DNA of 64,000 bases from Monosiga brevicollis MX1. Taxonomy: Eukaryota > Opisthokonta > Choanoflagellata > Craspedida > Salpingoecidae. This document shows positions 49,620 to 61,836 of this stretch, in pieces. The stretch lies in assembly GCF_000002865.3 (NCBI RefSeq), contig NW_001865043.1:292760-356759 (forward strand), written 5' to 3'. Position 1 is the stretch's first letter, and every line of letters begins with the position of its first letter. The position numbers and the translations under genes are program-made. The notes under the pieces were generated by a model. It saw only the letters and a program-made list of their open reading frames with translations, did not search any database and was not told where the DNA came from.

Positions 49620-50250
49620 TGTGTGGGCGCCTTGTTGTTGCCAAATCAACTGCAGGACACACCTTCCTTACGACCAGCTCTTGCGTGGGCTCCTCGTCGC
49701 CCCTCTCACCAACAACTGGGCTGGCACCACCCCTGCCCGTCGTTAAAAACACGATGGGACGGCCCAGNNNNNNNNNNNNNNNNNNNNNNNNNNNNNNNNN
49801 NNNNNNNNNNNNNNNNNTTTTGGGGGGGGGGGGGGGGGGCAAGAGAGGCCGCCGAGAAGGAGCTGGCACACGGAGACGGGGAGACGGGGACCAAAGACAC
49901 GCTCGAGCCGCAAGAGAATTGCGCAGAGAGACGACACGCACAAGGCGTGGCACAGAGGGCCAGGATGGCAACCCGAGCACAACAAGTGATCTCTAGTCCA
50001 GTCAGCTCACAAGAGCCAGCGCTCGGGTTTGAGTGGGAAAATAGAGACAGCGCTTGAGCAGAGCATTCTCACAGAGGACGACACAATCATGATGCAACAG
50101 AACGTAAGAAAGATCAGCCAAAACCAGAGATGTGATAAATCTGACGAACGGAGACAGAGATTCTCTCGAGTCACACGATCACAGGCAGAGGTGCATCCAA
50201 GTAGTTGACGTCAGGTGACCGCGGCCATCGACCGCGGCGGCAACAGCAGA
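49620..50250. promoter_or_regulatory. Divergent region between TTC39 and MAPKK, with assembly gap
   Basis: Holds both promoters but is broken by the N gap; the G-run after the gap suggests the sequencing failed at a homopolymer. Confidence 0.5.
49768..49817. other. Assembly gap (50 N) followed by a G homopolymer
   Basis: Exactly 50 N, probably a placeholder length, then TTTT and a run of about 18 G. True missing length unknown. Confidence 0.95.
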
Positions 50251-52263
50251 ATGAAGAAGAAGCGTAAGTGCTTGAACGAATGCGCTTCGCTTCCTTGCCC
50301 CCCGTCCCCCCCTCTCCCACCGCCCCCCTTCCCACCCCGTCTTCCCTTCTTTATCTCTCATTCCCTCCCTTTACCCCTTTCTGTGTGCCTTTTGCGCTTT
50401 GCGCTGATCAATCGGACTGCCGCTCACTGGAGCTTGGTACAGCTCTGTTCAATGTCGATTTTGGCGCGGCCAACGAGGCGACGCCGGGGCCTTTGCCCGA
50501 TTTGCTCCCAGCCACGGCCATTGCAAGTGGGCCTCCACCTGGCCTTGCTGCTCAACCCCCAGCCAGTCCCGTTCAGCACCTCTTCCCTGCCTTTGCTGCG
50601 GGCTCCGTCACACTGCCTGGCTCAGTAAGCTGGCCGTTCAGCAGCCGTCGTTGTTTCTTGGCACCTCAAAGAAATGCTGTGCTAACCGATCGACCGTGGC
50701 TCGCTTGCCCAGTCCGACGATGAGCCTGTAACAGTGACGCGCACTGAAGAATTCGAGGTGGTGCAACCGTTGGGTGCTGGCTCTTTCGGTGAAGTTGTGG
50801 GCGTCATACATCGCCCAACGAATCGTCGCATCGCACGCAAGGTACAAGGTCATGGAGATACCCCCCCGTGCAGGATCCCGATCGGGCTCTGCATATTGCC
50901 GTGCCGTCCCATGCCTCATCACCCTTGATCGCTTGTGCAGGAACTTCACCTTTTCCACGCTCAACGACAGCACGAGCAGGGTCAGAGTATTAAGAGGTAC
51001 ATTCTTGACCCAGCACACCTCGTTTCTCTCACTTCTCCTTCTCCTTCTCCTTCTCCTTCTCCTTCTCCTTCGCCTTCTTCTTCGCCTTCGCCTTCTCCTT
51101 CTCCTCCTTCTTATCCCTCGAGCTGATCTCGCCTTGTGCGCAGAGAAATCATGACGCTTCAAAAGAGCAGTGTTGGTCAACCGCACATCATCGAGTTTTA
51201 TGGCTTTCTCTTCCAAAACGAGGTAAGAACCGCACCGCTGTGTGCCTCTCGGGCCTCATCTCCCGCTATCAGTCCTCATGGTGGTTTGCATGCCATGTTT
51301 CTAGCATACCATCCATCTGTTTGTTGAATGGATGAATGTGGGCTCGCTTCTCGTCCTCAAGACTCCGCGTGAAGGTATGCAGCCCAGTTGTCATGGCGCG
51401 CGTGTGCATAACAAGCGAGGCTACTCCCGCGCTGGCAATGGCGGCCACGCCCGTGCACTCAACCACACGCCCCTGCTGTCATATATGCTTTTGTACAGAT
51501 ACTCCCGCGCTGGAGGAGGATCTTCTATTGTATGTGACCAGTTGCATCGTTCGTGGCCTCGATTTTCTGCACAACACGCTGAAAATCGTGCATCGCGATG
51601 TCAAACCTTCGAGTAAGCACCCAGACTCACATCTGCCGACACTCCCCGCGTCCCTGTCACCCTCTGGTGGCGACAGCCAGCAAGAGTACCCCCCTTCTTC
51701 TTCGATTCCCCCTCCCCCGCTCACCTCTCGCGCGTGCATCTTTCACCATGACCACCATGACAGACGTTCTCATCAACACCAAAGGAGAGATCAAACTCTG
51801 TGACTTTGGCTTGAGCAAGGAGCTGGACCTTATCCGCTCGGTGGCGGACACCTATGTGGGTAGCATGTTGTACATGTCACCCGAGCGACTTGATCCCAAG
51901 GGGTTTCCACACGCTGACCGCTGTCAGGGCGACGTGTGGGGCCTCGCGTTGACCGTGGCCGAGGTCGCGTTGGGACGCTTTCCCCTTGTTCAGGACGAGA
52001 AAAAGTTGTCCACCATGCGCGAGCTGGAATGCGTGCTGATGACGCTACAAGCGTCCAGTCCCGTCTTACCCAGTATGCCGGCGCTCGAATCGCTCCTCGG
52101 AGACTGCATCAAGACTGATCCGGCGCAGCGAGCGACCATCTCGGCCCTGTTGGAGCGCCCCTGTCTGCAGGACGTATCCCGAGACCCCCTTCTTCTTTGG
52201 CTACGTGCTGCTGGATATCAGGATGAGCTGCTCGAGGCCCCTACCGCTACAGAAAGCTCGTGA
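50251..52263 (+). CDS. MAP kinase kinase (MEK/MKK family)
   Basis: Eight exons: 50251-50263, 50443-50624, 50713-50841, 50941-50996, 51144-51222, 51305-51374, 51499-51612, 51764-52263. Phases match and give 380 residues. Kinase landmarks: glycine loop GAGSFGEVVG, beta-3 Lys in RRIARK, helix-C REIMTLQ, hinge FVEWMNVGSL, catalytic loop HRDVKPSNVL, DFGLSKELDL and the activation segment SVADTYVGSMLYMSPERL. That segment has the S-xxx-T sites that MAPKKKs phosphorylate. HRDVKPSN with G-S-x-x-YMSPER places it among dual-specificity MAPKKs, which phosphorylate Thr-x-Tyr in MAPKs. The N-terminus MKKKPLFNVDF looks like a MAPK docking site. A signalling cascade role in the cytosol is inferred. The start at 50251 uses a 13-nt coding exon; an upstream in-frame ATG at 50215 is possible. 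Confidence 0.87.
51033..51110. repeat. (CTTCTC)n polypyrimidine repeat in a MAPKK intron
   Basis: CTTCTC/CTTCGC hexamer array directly upstream of the exon 5 acceptor. Confidence 0.9.
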
Positions 52264-52439
52264 GCCCAGAGGCAACGTTAATGAGCTGGACTGGAGTGGC
52301 TGAACCTGGTTATCCGCGCTCAAAGCATGCCTCGACAGCGCAGCTCCTTGTACAAAGTGTTGTATGCGTGTAATCTTGTCATGGCCCCGAGGACAAATAA
52401 TCGAATGATTCTATTGAAGATCTGCATGAACCACTGCCT

Positions 52440-53333
52440 CTAATCGCTACCGGTTGAGCCAATGATGCCTTTCTTAAGAATGATGTTGGCGTAAAAGGCT
52501 GCTCCAGCCCGATCGTTCCCGCGCCGGTGCACCAAGGTGCGACACGTTGTAAGAATGTCATCATGAGGAAGCACAAGTGGGTGGGGTATCAAAAGCGCAC
52601 TGACCTTCTTCGCCGGTCGCCACCACAACATACGCCTTCTTGGCACGCTCGTAAAATGCGAATCGCTCCACCTCTATGACAAGAGTGCACCACAGAAAAC
52701 ATGAACATGGAGACTGCTTTCACCACATGGGAGGTGCAGAGCCGGGGAAGGTGTAACGACATTGCCATCTGGGGGGAAGGGGGCACCTTCAAAATCGATG
52801 GTGCGGCCCTCAGCCTCCTTCACGGCAGCCTTGTACTCGTCCCAGATGGGAGTCTTCCAGCCCGCCGCCTTGTGCATGTCCATCATTTCCATGAGCGCGC
52901 AGGGACCGCACGTTGTGTCCAAGGGCAAAACCTGTCGCGTGTGGCCGAGGTCAGACTTCATACAGCACCGAGTGCAGTTTGGCACAGGATGTCAGCTGGA
53001 CGGACCTGCAGGATGGCCTTGAGAAGATCAACGGCACCCAGTGCATCACAACGAATCACGTTGCAGGGCGTGTGGGCACCCACGCTCTCTGATGGAAAGT
53101 TGGCATCGCCCAGGACTAGCTCGTCGCCGTGTCCCTGCATTTCCAGCAGGCAAGGGTGAATCAACAATCGCCATCCGATCCGATCCCATTCACGGAACCC
53201 AAACCAGCAAGACTGCCCCTCGCAACCCATCTCCACTTGTCGCAAGGTATACAGCAGCCCGCCGTACCATCTTGGCCAGTGCAAAGAGCAGCTCCGGCGG
53301 CAGGATCTTTGGGATGCCCTTGAGGATGGTCAT
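52440..53333 (-). CDS. FUOM: Fucose mutarotase (RbsD/FucU family)
   Basis: Five exons: 53333-53268, 53134-53006, 52931-52787, 52673-52605, 52501-52440. They give 156 residues, matching the family length. It interconverts alpha- and beta-L-fucose for the fucose salvage route in the cytosol. Conserved blocks: MTILKGIPKILPPELLFALA at the start, GHGDELVLGDANFPS (the catalytic His lies in GHGD), KTPIWDEY, ERFAFYERAKKAYVVVATGE and NIILKKGII at the end. The start ATG lies exactly where animal FUOM begins. The stop of the convergent MAPKK gene lies only 176 bp away. Confidence 0.92.
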
Positions 53334-53391
53334 CGTGCACTGTTGTTAGTGTTGTTGATGTGTGTGTTGAAATGAATGAAAAAAGCTGCAC

Positions 53392-53392
<1 letters not shown>

Positions 53393-53450
<58 letters not shown>

Positions 53451-53474
53451 CTCTCTCTCTCTCTCTCTCTCTCT
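53393..53474. repeat. (CA)n then (CT)n compound microsatellite
   Basis: CA 53393-53449 then CT 53451-53474, in the flank between the fucose mutarotase start and the SDR gene end. Confidence 0.92.
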
Positions 53475-53614
53475 TACCACACACTTCTTGACATTCAAAA
53501 CGACTTTTTAGGGGAAGGCAGACAGGGAGGAACAGTTTGCTACGGCGCTCTGCGCTCACACCAAAATGTCAATTGCTATATTCGGCCCTACGGTCCGAAG
53601 ATGATGGCACGGGT

Positions 53615-54988
<1,374 letters not shown>

Positions 54989-55178
54989 GCTTGCCGATCT
55001 GCCAAAAGCAAAGGGCAGCGCAACGCTATAAGCACTTGTACACCATGACCTCGCGTTGCGCCAACCTCCCTTGCCCCCACCCAGCTCTACCCGTCCCATC
55101 TCTCTCTCTCTCCCCTTCTGCCCCCTGCGATCTCCCAACAGCTCGTCAGCGGCGCAGCACCTCGATCGCGCTCGAAAC

Positions 55179-55228
<50 letters not shown>

Positions 55229-55484
55229 GAGAGAGATGACTGAAAGTGTGAAAACCCGATAAAAGTCGTCCAGACCTTGTTCGATACAATTAAGTGTGAG
55301 TAAAAGTTTCACTTCCGCTTACATGCTAGTGTGCCGGTGTTTGACGGGCGGTCGCGGCAGTTGGCGCGCGGCAGGCAGTCAGTGAGTGGGCTTGAGATAG
55401 CATTGACGCAGCGAGAAAGACTGGGTGTTGAAGACTGTTCGGGGGACAAGAGAAGGGGGTTTGTAACGGGTGGTGCTACTCGAG
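54989..55484. promoter_or_regulatory. Head-to-head promoter of two mitochondrial-protein genes
   Basis: About 500 bp between start codons of the SDR and the NDUFAF4-like gene. It contains CTCTCTC runs and a CA array at 55182-55227. Confidence 0.5.
55182..55227. repeat. (CA)n microsatellite
   Basis: About 23 CA units in the middle of the bidirectional promoter region. Confidence 0.92.
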
Positions 55485-56241
55485 ATGGGAAACTCGGCAT
55501 CTCAGGGCGCCAAGCGCGCATATCCGCAGGCCCAGGCGGCGGCCAAGCAAGCTGCAGAGGTGCTGCAGCAGGCACCAAAGCAGGCAGCTCAGCGAAGCCA
55601 GCCGGCAACAACGGCCGGTGCTCGCAAGACTCAAGAGCAGTCACTTCCTGAGAATATGGCTGCTCAAGTAAGTGCCCCCTTTGTTGTTTCTGGAATTGCA
55701 TCGCTTGCTTGCTGGCCTTTGCCCCTTGCCCCTTGCACGATGCACCATGGCAACTTCATGGTCAGGCGAGGCGTTGGTTTCGTGCGGGCCTAGCAAGAAC
55801 TGAGTGCTTCCCGGTGTCTCACAGGCAGCACGTGAAGAAGAGAAGCATTGCCGGACGGCGGTCCCACAGCCTGGAGAAGTGGAAGACTCCACCACGTTCC
55901 TGGAGACGGTCAAGCAAATCTACGTGGCTTCCCAGGATGTTCAATCAAATCTACCTGCCGACGAGCTTGCGCAGCAAGCCGTGGCGCACCGCACCAAGCC
56001 TACTGACCGCCAGCTGGACCGCGCCCGTGAGCGCCTTCCCGCTTCTGAGCGTGCCGATGACGTTGTCGAGGGTCGTCTCAACTTTCAACAACTGCAAAAC
56101 GTTTTGCGCCTCGATCTCGCCACCCGCCCGAGCTCCGACCTGACCAAGGTGGCTCAGAATCTCAAGGTCTCAGAAGACGACATTCGGCGCATCGTCTATT
56201 ACTACCGGCTCCCAGTCCGCCCACAACAGCAAGAGGCCTAG
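55485..56241 (+). CDS. NDUFAF4: NDUFAF4-like mitochondrial complex I assembly factor
   Basis: Two exons, 55485-55667 and 55825-56241, give 199 residues. The protein starts MGNSASQGAK, a strong N-myristoylation sequence. Next is an Ala/Gln-rich linker. The second exon has FLETVKQIYVASQDVQSNLP, then later EGRLNFQQLQNVLRL and LKVSEDDIRRIVYYYRLP. This order (FLKDVYVDSKDP, GKxSxxEALxLL, L-x-x-DVxxLLxYF) is that of NDUFAF4, which helps assemble complex I at the inner membrane. Similarity is modest, so the name is a probable assignment. It is divergently paired with a gene for another predicted mitochondrial protein. Confidence 0.62.
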
Positions 56242-56937
56242 CCGTGCAGCCCACAGCCGTGCAGCTCACGACCACCCAAAACTCCCGTAGCACCGAGCGA
56301 AGCGAAGGTCGAAGCAACGCCATGTCTTTTATGCTCCGCACTCTTGTTCACAGTGACCCCACCCTGCCCCGTGCCCATGATCACAGCTCGATTAACCTTG
56401 TCCGAGACAAGCGTCAACTTGTTGGTGTGCGACCTTCTGATGTCTCCGCAGACGTCGGCACATGCAGATCCGATAGAAAATCGAGTTGACTTGCTTGTTT
56501 TTCCCAAAACCACATACCACTTAGATACTGCGATATCGAACAAGCGATGGCTGAGCTTCTGCCGTGAAATAATCAATTCACAAATTGTCGGGATGCTCCA
56601 AGGGAGCATATCGGCCTTGACGCCGCGCACCAAGCACGGGTACCCGGTGGTGGTACTGAATCGCCACGCTCAAGATGCACAGCACAAAAAGCAAAAAGGG
56701 CCAAGAGAAGATTATAAGATTACAGATGGCACTGTCACAGATGACAACACAAAGGCTCTACAGATGTACATGCGACAAGCACGATGCTGAAGAAGCGATC
56801 GGCAAGAAAGCTCAGGCGTCGACCTCGTCACAGGCGCACCTAGTCAAAACCACGTCAAGGCCGTCAGAATGCATGCAGCGCCTGGTTCACGACTACGCCG
56901 CCGTCCATAAGCCGGGACTGAGAGGCCGGATGTGCAC
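56242..56937. other. Convergent intergenic region, nothing recognised
   Basis: About 700 bp between two 3' ends. Weak frames on both strands have no domain. Confidence 0.45.
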
Positions 56938-59900
56938 TTACTTCTTTGGACAATTTTCATCATCGTACTTGTAGCGTCCATTCCATTTTGAATCACGCTT
57001 CTCGCAGTAGCGCTCGCACTTATCGGCCGAAGGAGGATCCTTGCACGGCTTGCCTGGAGCACGATGGAATGAGCAAATACATCACTTTCTCATCCCGCTT
57101 TCTCAGCTGACTCGCAGGAGAGGATAGATCATACCTTGGCAGCAGCAAATGCCTGCACAATCAGCACCCCCCTTGAAGGGATCGCAGTCATCGCGAGGGT
57201 CATCGACACAAGTCTGGTACTCTGGATGGCTGCACCGCTGTCCCGTGATGCCACCACACCTGCGCGCGCAGAATCCCTGTTGAGCGAAACCCACGGAGAG
57301 TAGTCAACATCGAAAGCAGGTCAAACTTACGGCTCGGGATTGCTGGCCAGGCATGACTTGATATCCACGCGGCGGTAGTCTGAGCAGGGTGTACAGCGAG
57401 GGCAAACAAGCAGTCAGGCACCACCCAACTAGGCCACGATTTGCATTGACGTTGCGAGTCCAAGCAAGCGGACAGCCAGCACAGCTCTGTCTACTTACAA
57501 AATGGAAGGCAGACACCCATGCGCTCATTCTTGACTGGCACACATTGCAGACTAGCACATCGCGGTATCACAGCACAGGACAATAGTGGTTCCGTGAGAT
57601 CAAAGCCGAACGATCGCAGATCGACGACCACAGGTGCAACTCATACCCAGCTTTGCAATCGCTGTCAACTCGGCAACGTGGCGCCTCCTCCTTCAGGGCA
57701 GCCTTGACCTCCGATTTGAGCGCCTTTTCCTCATCGCGACACTTTTTCGGCAGCTTGCATGCATCACCAAAAGGTCCCTGCTCTTGGCCAGGACAAGGGA
57801 AGGTCTTGCCGTCGCCAATGCTGTAAAAGTATGCGAGTACAGAGATGGTGTGGTCAGGCAATCGAAACGAAACGCGATAACTTGGGCAAGCTATTGGCAT
57901 TTGAGCCGACTGTAAAACAAGATGCAAAATGACCATACCTAAACACCCATTCACCGGTAGTAGGGCAGCAAGCATAGCCCTCAAAGCCCATGGGGTTGCC
58001 AAATTTGCCAGGCTCCAAGAGTGGGTTGCAACATTGCTCCTTTTTGGCAACTGCAAGCCGGTCCAAAGTACACAAGGATGAGGATGGTGCATGCAAATGA
58101 GCGTTGAGAAACGAGAGAGAAATCTGAACGTACTGCACTCGGGGCACTTGATCATGCATCCACAGTCGTCATACTTGGGTCGGGACACGGCAGCGCAATC
58201 TGGGAGTCACGCCCCCAAAGACCGATGAGTGCAAAAAAAAAAAAAAACAGGAAGGGTGAATGAGACTCGGGGCCACACCGAGTCACAAAGGGAGCGCAGC
58301 GGCATGGTGCGCGGCATGGTGTAGCCAGAGTACAACTTCAGATGATCGATACGTGGGAAGAAGCCAGGAGAAAAAAACGTACCATCGGGGATGGCAGGGC
58401 AGAGCAAATCTTCGCAGTCGTAGCAGAGGCATCGAGGCTCTTGGTACTCGAGGCAGAAGCGCTTGGTGCAGTATTCAATGCAGCCGTCAGCAGAGACGGA
58501 GCAGGTGTTGCAGCCATCAAACCAGGAGGTGCAGTTGGCTGGGAGGTCGCAAGGATCTTGAGGCTTCAAGCACTGGCCACGCACACAGCGCTCGCCCTCA
58601 TCGCAGCAGCTCTCAACTCCATCAGGGCTGGTGCAGATCTGCTCGCGGGGGCAAGGCGGGTCGGCGTCGCAGCGACCGTTCCAGACGCACTGGTTGTCAA
58701 CGCAGGAGCAGGCGCCTGCGGGCCGGAAGTCCAGCAATTCGCACGTGGTGGCGACGTCCTCTGCGGCGCAAACCTCGCCCGAGCAGCCACTGACCACACA
58801 GTCAGCGGCGGTCTCGCACTTGTTGTCGGCACTGGGAGCCTCGAAGCGCTCATAGTACGGATGGTCTTCGTCGTAACACACATCAATGGGCACACATCGA
58901 CCACCGCACAGCGGGCAGGCTGGGTCCATGACGCACATCTCATCGTCATCGCAGCAGAGCAGGTTTGAGGGATTGCTGGGATCGATGACATCCCCCTGCA
59001 GGCAGCGCTTCTCCTCGGGGCAACCGACCCAGGCTGAAACACAGGCACAAATCTCGCAGCCGTTCTCGTCCACTTGAAAGCCGTGCTCACAGTGCAGGCG
59101 GCAAGACACCGGTGGACAAATGGGCTGTTCGCAGTCGTGCACCCACGAGCAGGTGCCATAGCGGCACTGGCACGAGCTATCAGCTGGCGGCTCGAGCGTA
59201 TATGGGCAAAAGTCGGCGTCCTCCTCAGCAGCACAGGCCTGGTTGTTGCAGCCCGTGGCGACACAGTCCTTGTCCGAGTCGCAGGCCTGGTTCAGTTCAA
59301 GGCCTTCAAGGTTGGCAAAATCGGCTGAATCTTGGGGCACGGAGAGGTTGCAGAGCGCCAACAAGGGGCAGGCCCGGCCAAAAGGACCTTGGGGAAACTC
59401 GGGGCAGTCAAACACGCCTTCCCGGTCACTCTCCATCCAAGTTCCCGTGGTGGGGCAGCAAGCATGGCGAAACTTGACGAGGGGGTTGCCAAATTGACCG
59501 GGCTCCTTGAGCGGATCACAGCATGGCGCCTCCCGGCACCGGCATACAGGGCAGTCGTTGTCATCCGTGACAAATCCAAAGGGGCATTTGAGATCGCAAT
59601 CGCGCATGTCCCGGCACGGGCTGCATGAATGCCAGATGCATTCGTTGTTGACGCAGCCACACTCGCCCTGTTTGGACGGTAAGCAAGTGGTTCAGCCCAT
59701 GAGTGTGTCACACCGACGACGCGCATGCACTCACGGGGAGTCGAGAGGGGTCATGACAGAAGCGTAGGCCCAGGGGCGGGCAGGCATGGCGACTTACGTT
59801 GGGCACCCACGGCAAAGCCTCGCAGGTGGTGGCATAGGCCTGGGCAGCGCAGACCTCTGAGCTGCAACCAGAGACGATGCACTCATCATCCGAGCGGCAT

Positions 59901-60599
59901 TCGCGAGTACCAGATGGGGCCTCAAATCGTTTGTAGAAGCGATCTCGCTCATCCAAGCAGGGTTTGCGCTTCTCGATGGGGCGCGTGCAAACGCCAAAGC
60001 AGTCGTCGCAATCATCGTCGCGGCCACCCATGTCGCACACCAGGTCTGCTGGGCACTCAAAACCTGCAATGCCACCGCAGACTGTAGCGGAAGAGAGTTG
60101 GAAAAAAAACACACACGCAACATGAGCAACATCATGTCTGCGAGCGGCATGCTAAGATCGTGAGGGACGACTCAACGCGGGGATGCATGCGAGGGCAGGA
60201 AGCGGACCAAAGGAGCATTGTTCTTGCACGGCAGTGCAGTGGACGTTCTCGTTGAGGGCAGTCACTTGGGCACGCTCCGTCTGCTGAGCCGCGTCCATCT
60301 CACAGTCAGCCACTGGCGGCTTGTCGGCCTGCCACGAGAGGAGATGATTCAATTTTGGAGACATGGAGTTGGCATGGAGAGTGAGGGCCATGGCAGGGTT
60401 TGAGACGTCAGAGACGTCAGGCATGTAGGGGATGAGCGACGATTAGAGTGGATCAAACGGTGGACTGTACCGAGATGCAGACGGCTTGACCGCAAACTTG
60501 GTGGATGTTACAGTCTTGGGCCTGGGCTGCGCTGAACATCACTGCAAGCAGGACGGCAGCGAGAAGCCGCAGGGGCCGGCGTAAAGCGACCGGAGACAT
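56938..60599 (-). CDS. Secreted cysteine-rich mosaic protein
   Basis: About eleven exons. Well supported are 60599-60471 (signal peptide), about 60353-60170, about 60080-59801, 59668-58384 (main Cys-rich exon), about 58201-58135, 58050-57952, 57823-57655 and several short exons to the TAA at 56938. The start SPVALRRPLRLLAAVLLAVM ending AQAQ is a signal peptide. Modules seen: CGGIAGFECP with DDDCDDCFGVC (again near the end as CGGITGQRCS with DDCDPFKGGADC); RFEAPS-x-CxxDxxCVVSGCSxEVC twice or more (eight-cysteine-cluster-like); antistasin-like CDLKCPFGFVTDDNDCPVC; and a repeated EPGxFGNPxxFxxACCPTTGxW module ending QGPFGxAC. It is probably an extracellular matrix or protease-inhibitor-like protein; function unknown. 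Small C-terminal exons are the least certain. Confidence 0.75.
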
Positions 60600-61836
60600 G
60601 GTGCTGGGAGGGTGACTCCAAGCAACAGCTGCCAGCAGGAAGAGCAAGTTGGGCTCAGTGGATCAAGATAGGCGTGAAGGCAAACGGGTTGGGTGTCAAA
60701 GAAGTCAAAGAAAGACGGGTGGCACCAAGGCAGATCGAGACCAGCCGCTCCGGATTGGGCTGGATTCAACTTGTGGCCAAGATGAGGATCGAGAAAAATG
60801 CTGTGTGCCGACGTCGTGAGCCCACGATCATCCGAGGTGAATCGTGTGGCCCTCAGGTTTCTGAGACTGGCCAATGCATGTGCAGTGGCAGCCAAAAGGG
60901 GCAAGCGTGACTGATCGTCGTCATGCACCCTGCGTCGCGCCCGGCCTAGAAGGCTGGAAAGTTGAGCAAATTCTTTCCCACGGACTGTCGTGATCAAGGA
61001 ATGGTGTGTGTTGGTCGTGTCCACCCCATCCTGCGTAAAACCCTGGCCCACTGCTCCTGTGGGACCTGTGTGCAAGAGGAAGTCTTTTTTAAAAAAATAT
61101 TTTTAAGCCTTGTGCGTCCTTGAGCCAAGCCGTGGCAGAGAGAGAGCCAGAAAACCTCTCCGCATTGATGACGACGATCAGGGGAAAGACCAGCCGACTT
61201 CCCAAGAGTCATGGGTATTGGAAACAATCAAGGCCACTCTGTAGCCTCTGTGTGTGTGTGTGCAAGTGCAAGTGTGAGCGTCCGCCGCGCGGTCATCCTT
61301 TCCTTGCATGCATGCACTGGGACAGAATCAGTGCATTTTTTATTATATTTTTCGTGTGTGGTGTTGGGGGGCAACCTTCAGCAGCAAGCGCGATCAAGCT
61401 ACATGCCGGGCATGCTCGAGCGCTGGGCGTTTTGGGTTTTTGTTGTGCAAGAGGCAGCTGCTCTTGTTTCCAGCCGTGAGCTGCCGGGAGGTAAGAGAGG
61501 CTGACACTCTTTGGAAAAGGCTCTTGCCCTGTTCGAGTGACTGGATGACGACGACCAGGATGGCTCAGGTTTTTTTCCGAACTTGTTCGTATCACAGCCG
61601 GGCACGTTAGGCCAGAAATGGGACGGACCAGGCACGGAATTGTACACTGCCCGGCAACGAAACCAGTCCAACATTGAAGAATGCTTCAGCCGCGAGAAAG
61701 CAAATAGATGGGCAATGGAGGTAGGGGATGTCGCTGCCATTAAAGGTTGGTCAGTCAATTCACGCATCCCTTTTAAGTGGGCTATGTGGGGGCGCTCTCA
61801 CTCGTGAACACCTCTGTTGAAGACTCAACATGAACA
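60600..61836. other. Intergenic region without a supported gene
   Basis: About 1.2 kb upstream of the secreted Cys-rich gene and downstream of ORC5. It contains a short GT run (61250-61262) and an A/T-rich patch at 61085-61106. No domain or splice-consistent ORF seen; presumably promoter plus 3' flank. Confidence 0.5.

Noticed and set aside
58260-58968. Plus-strand frames of 177 and 208 residues
   Set aside because: Antisense shadows of the Cys-rich exon; cysteine-dense coding gives long complementary frames.
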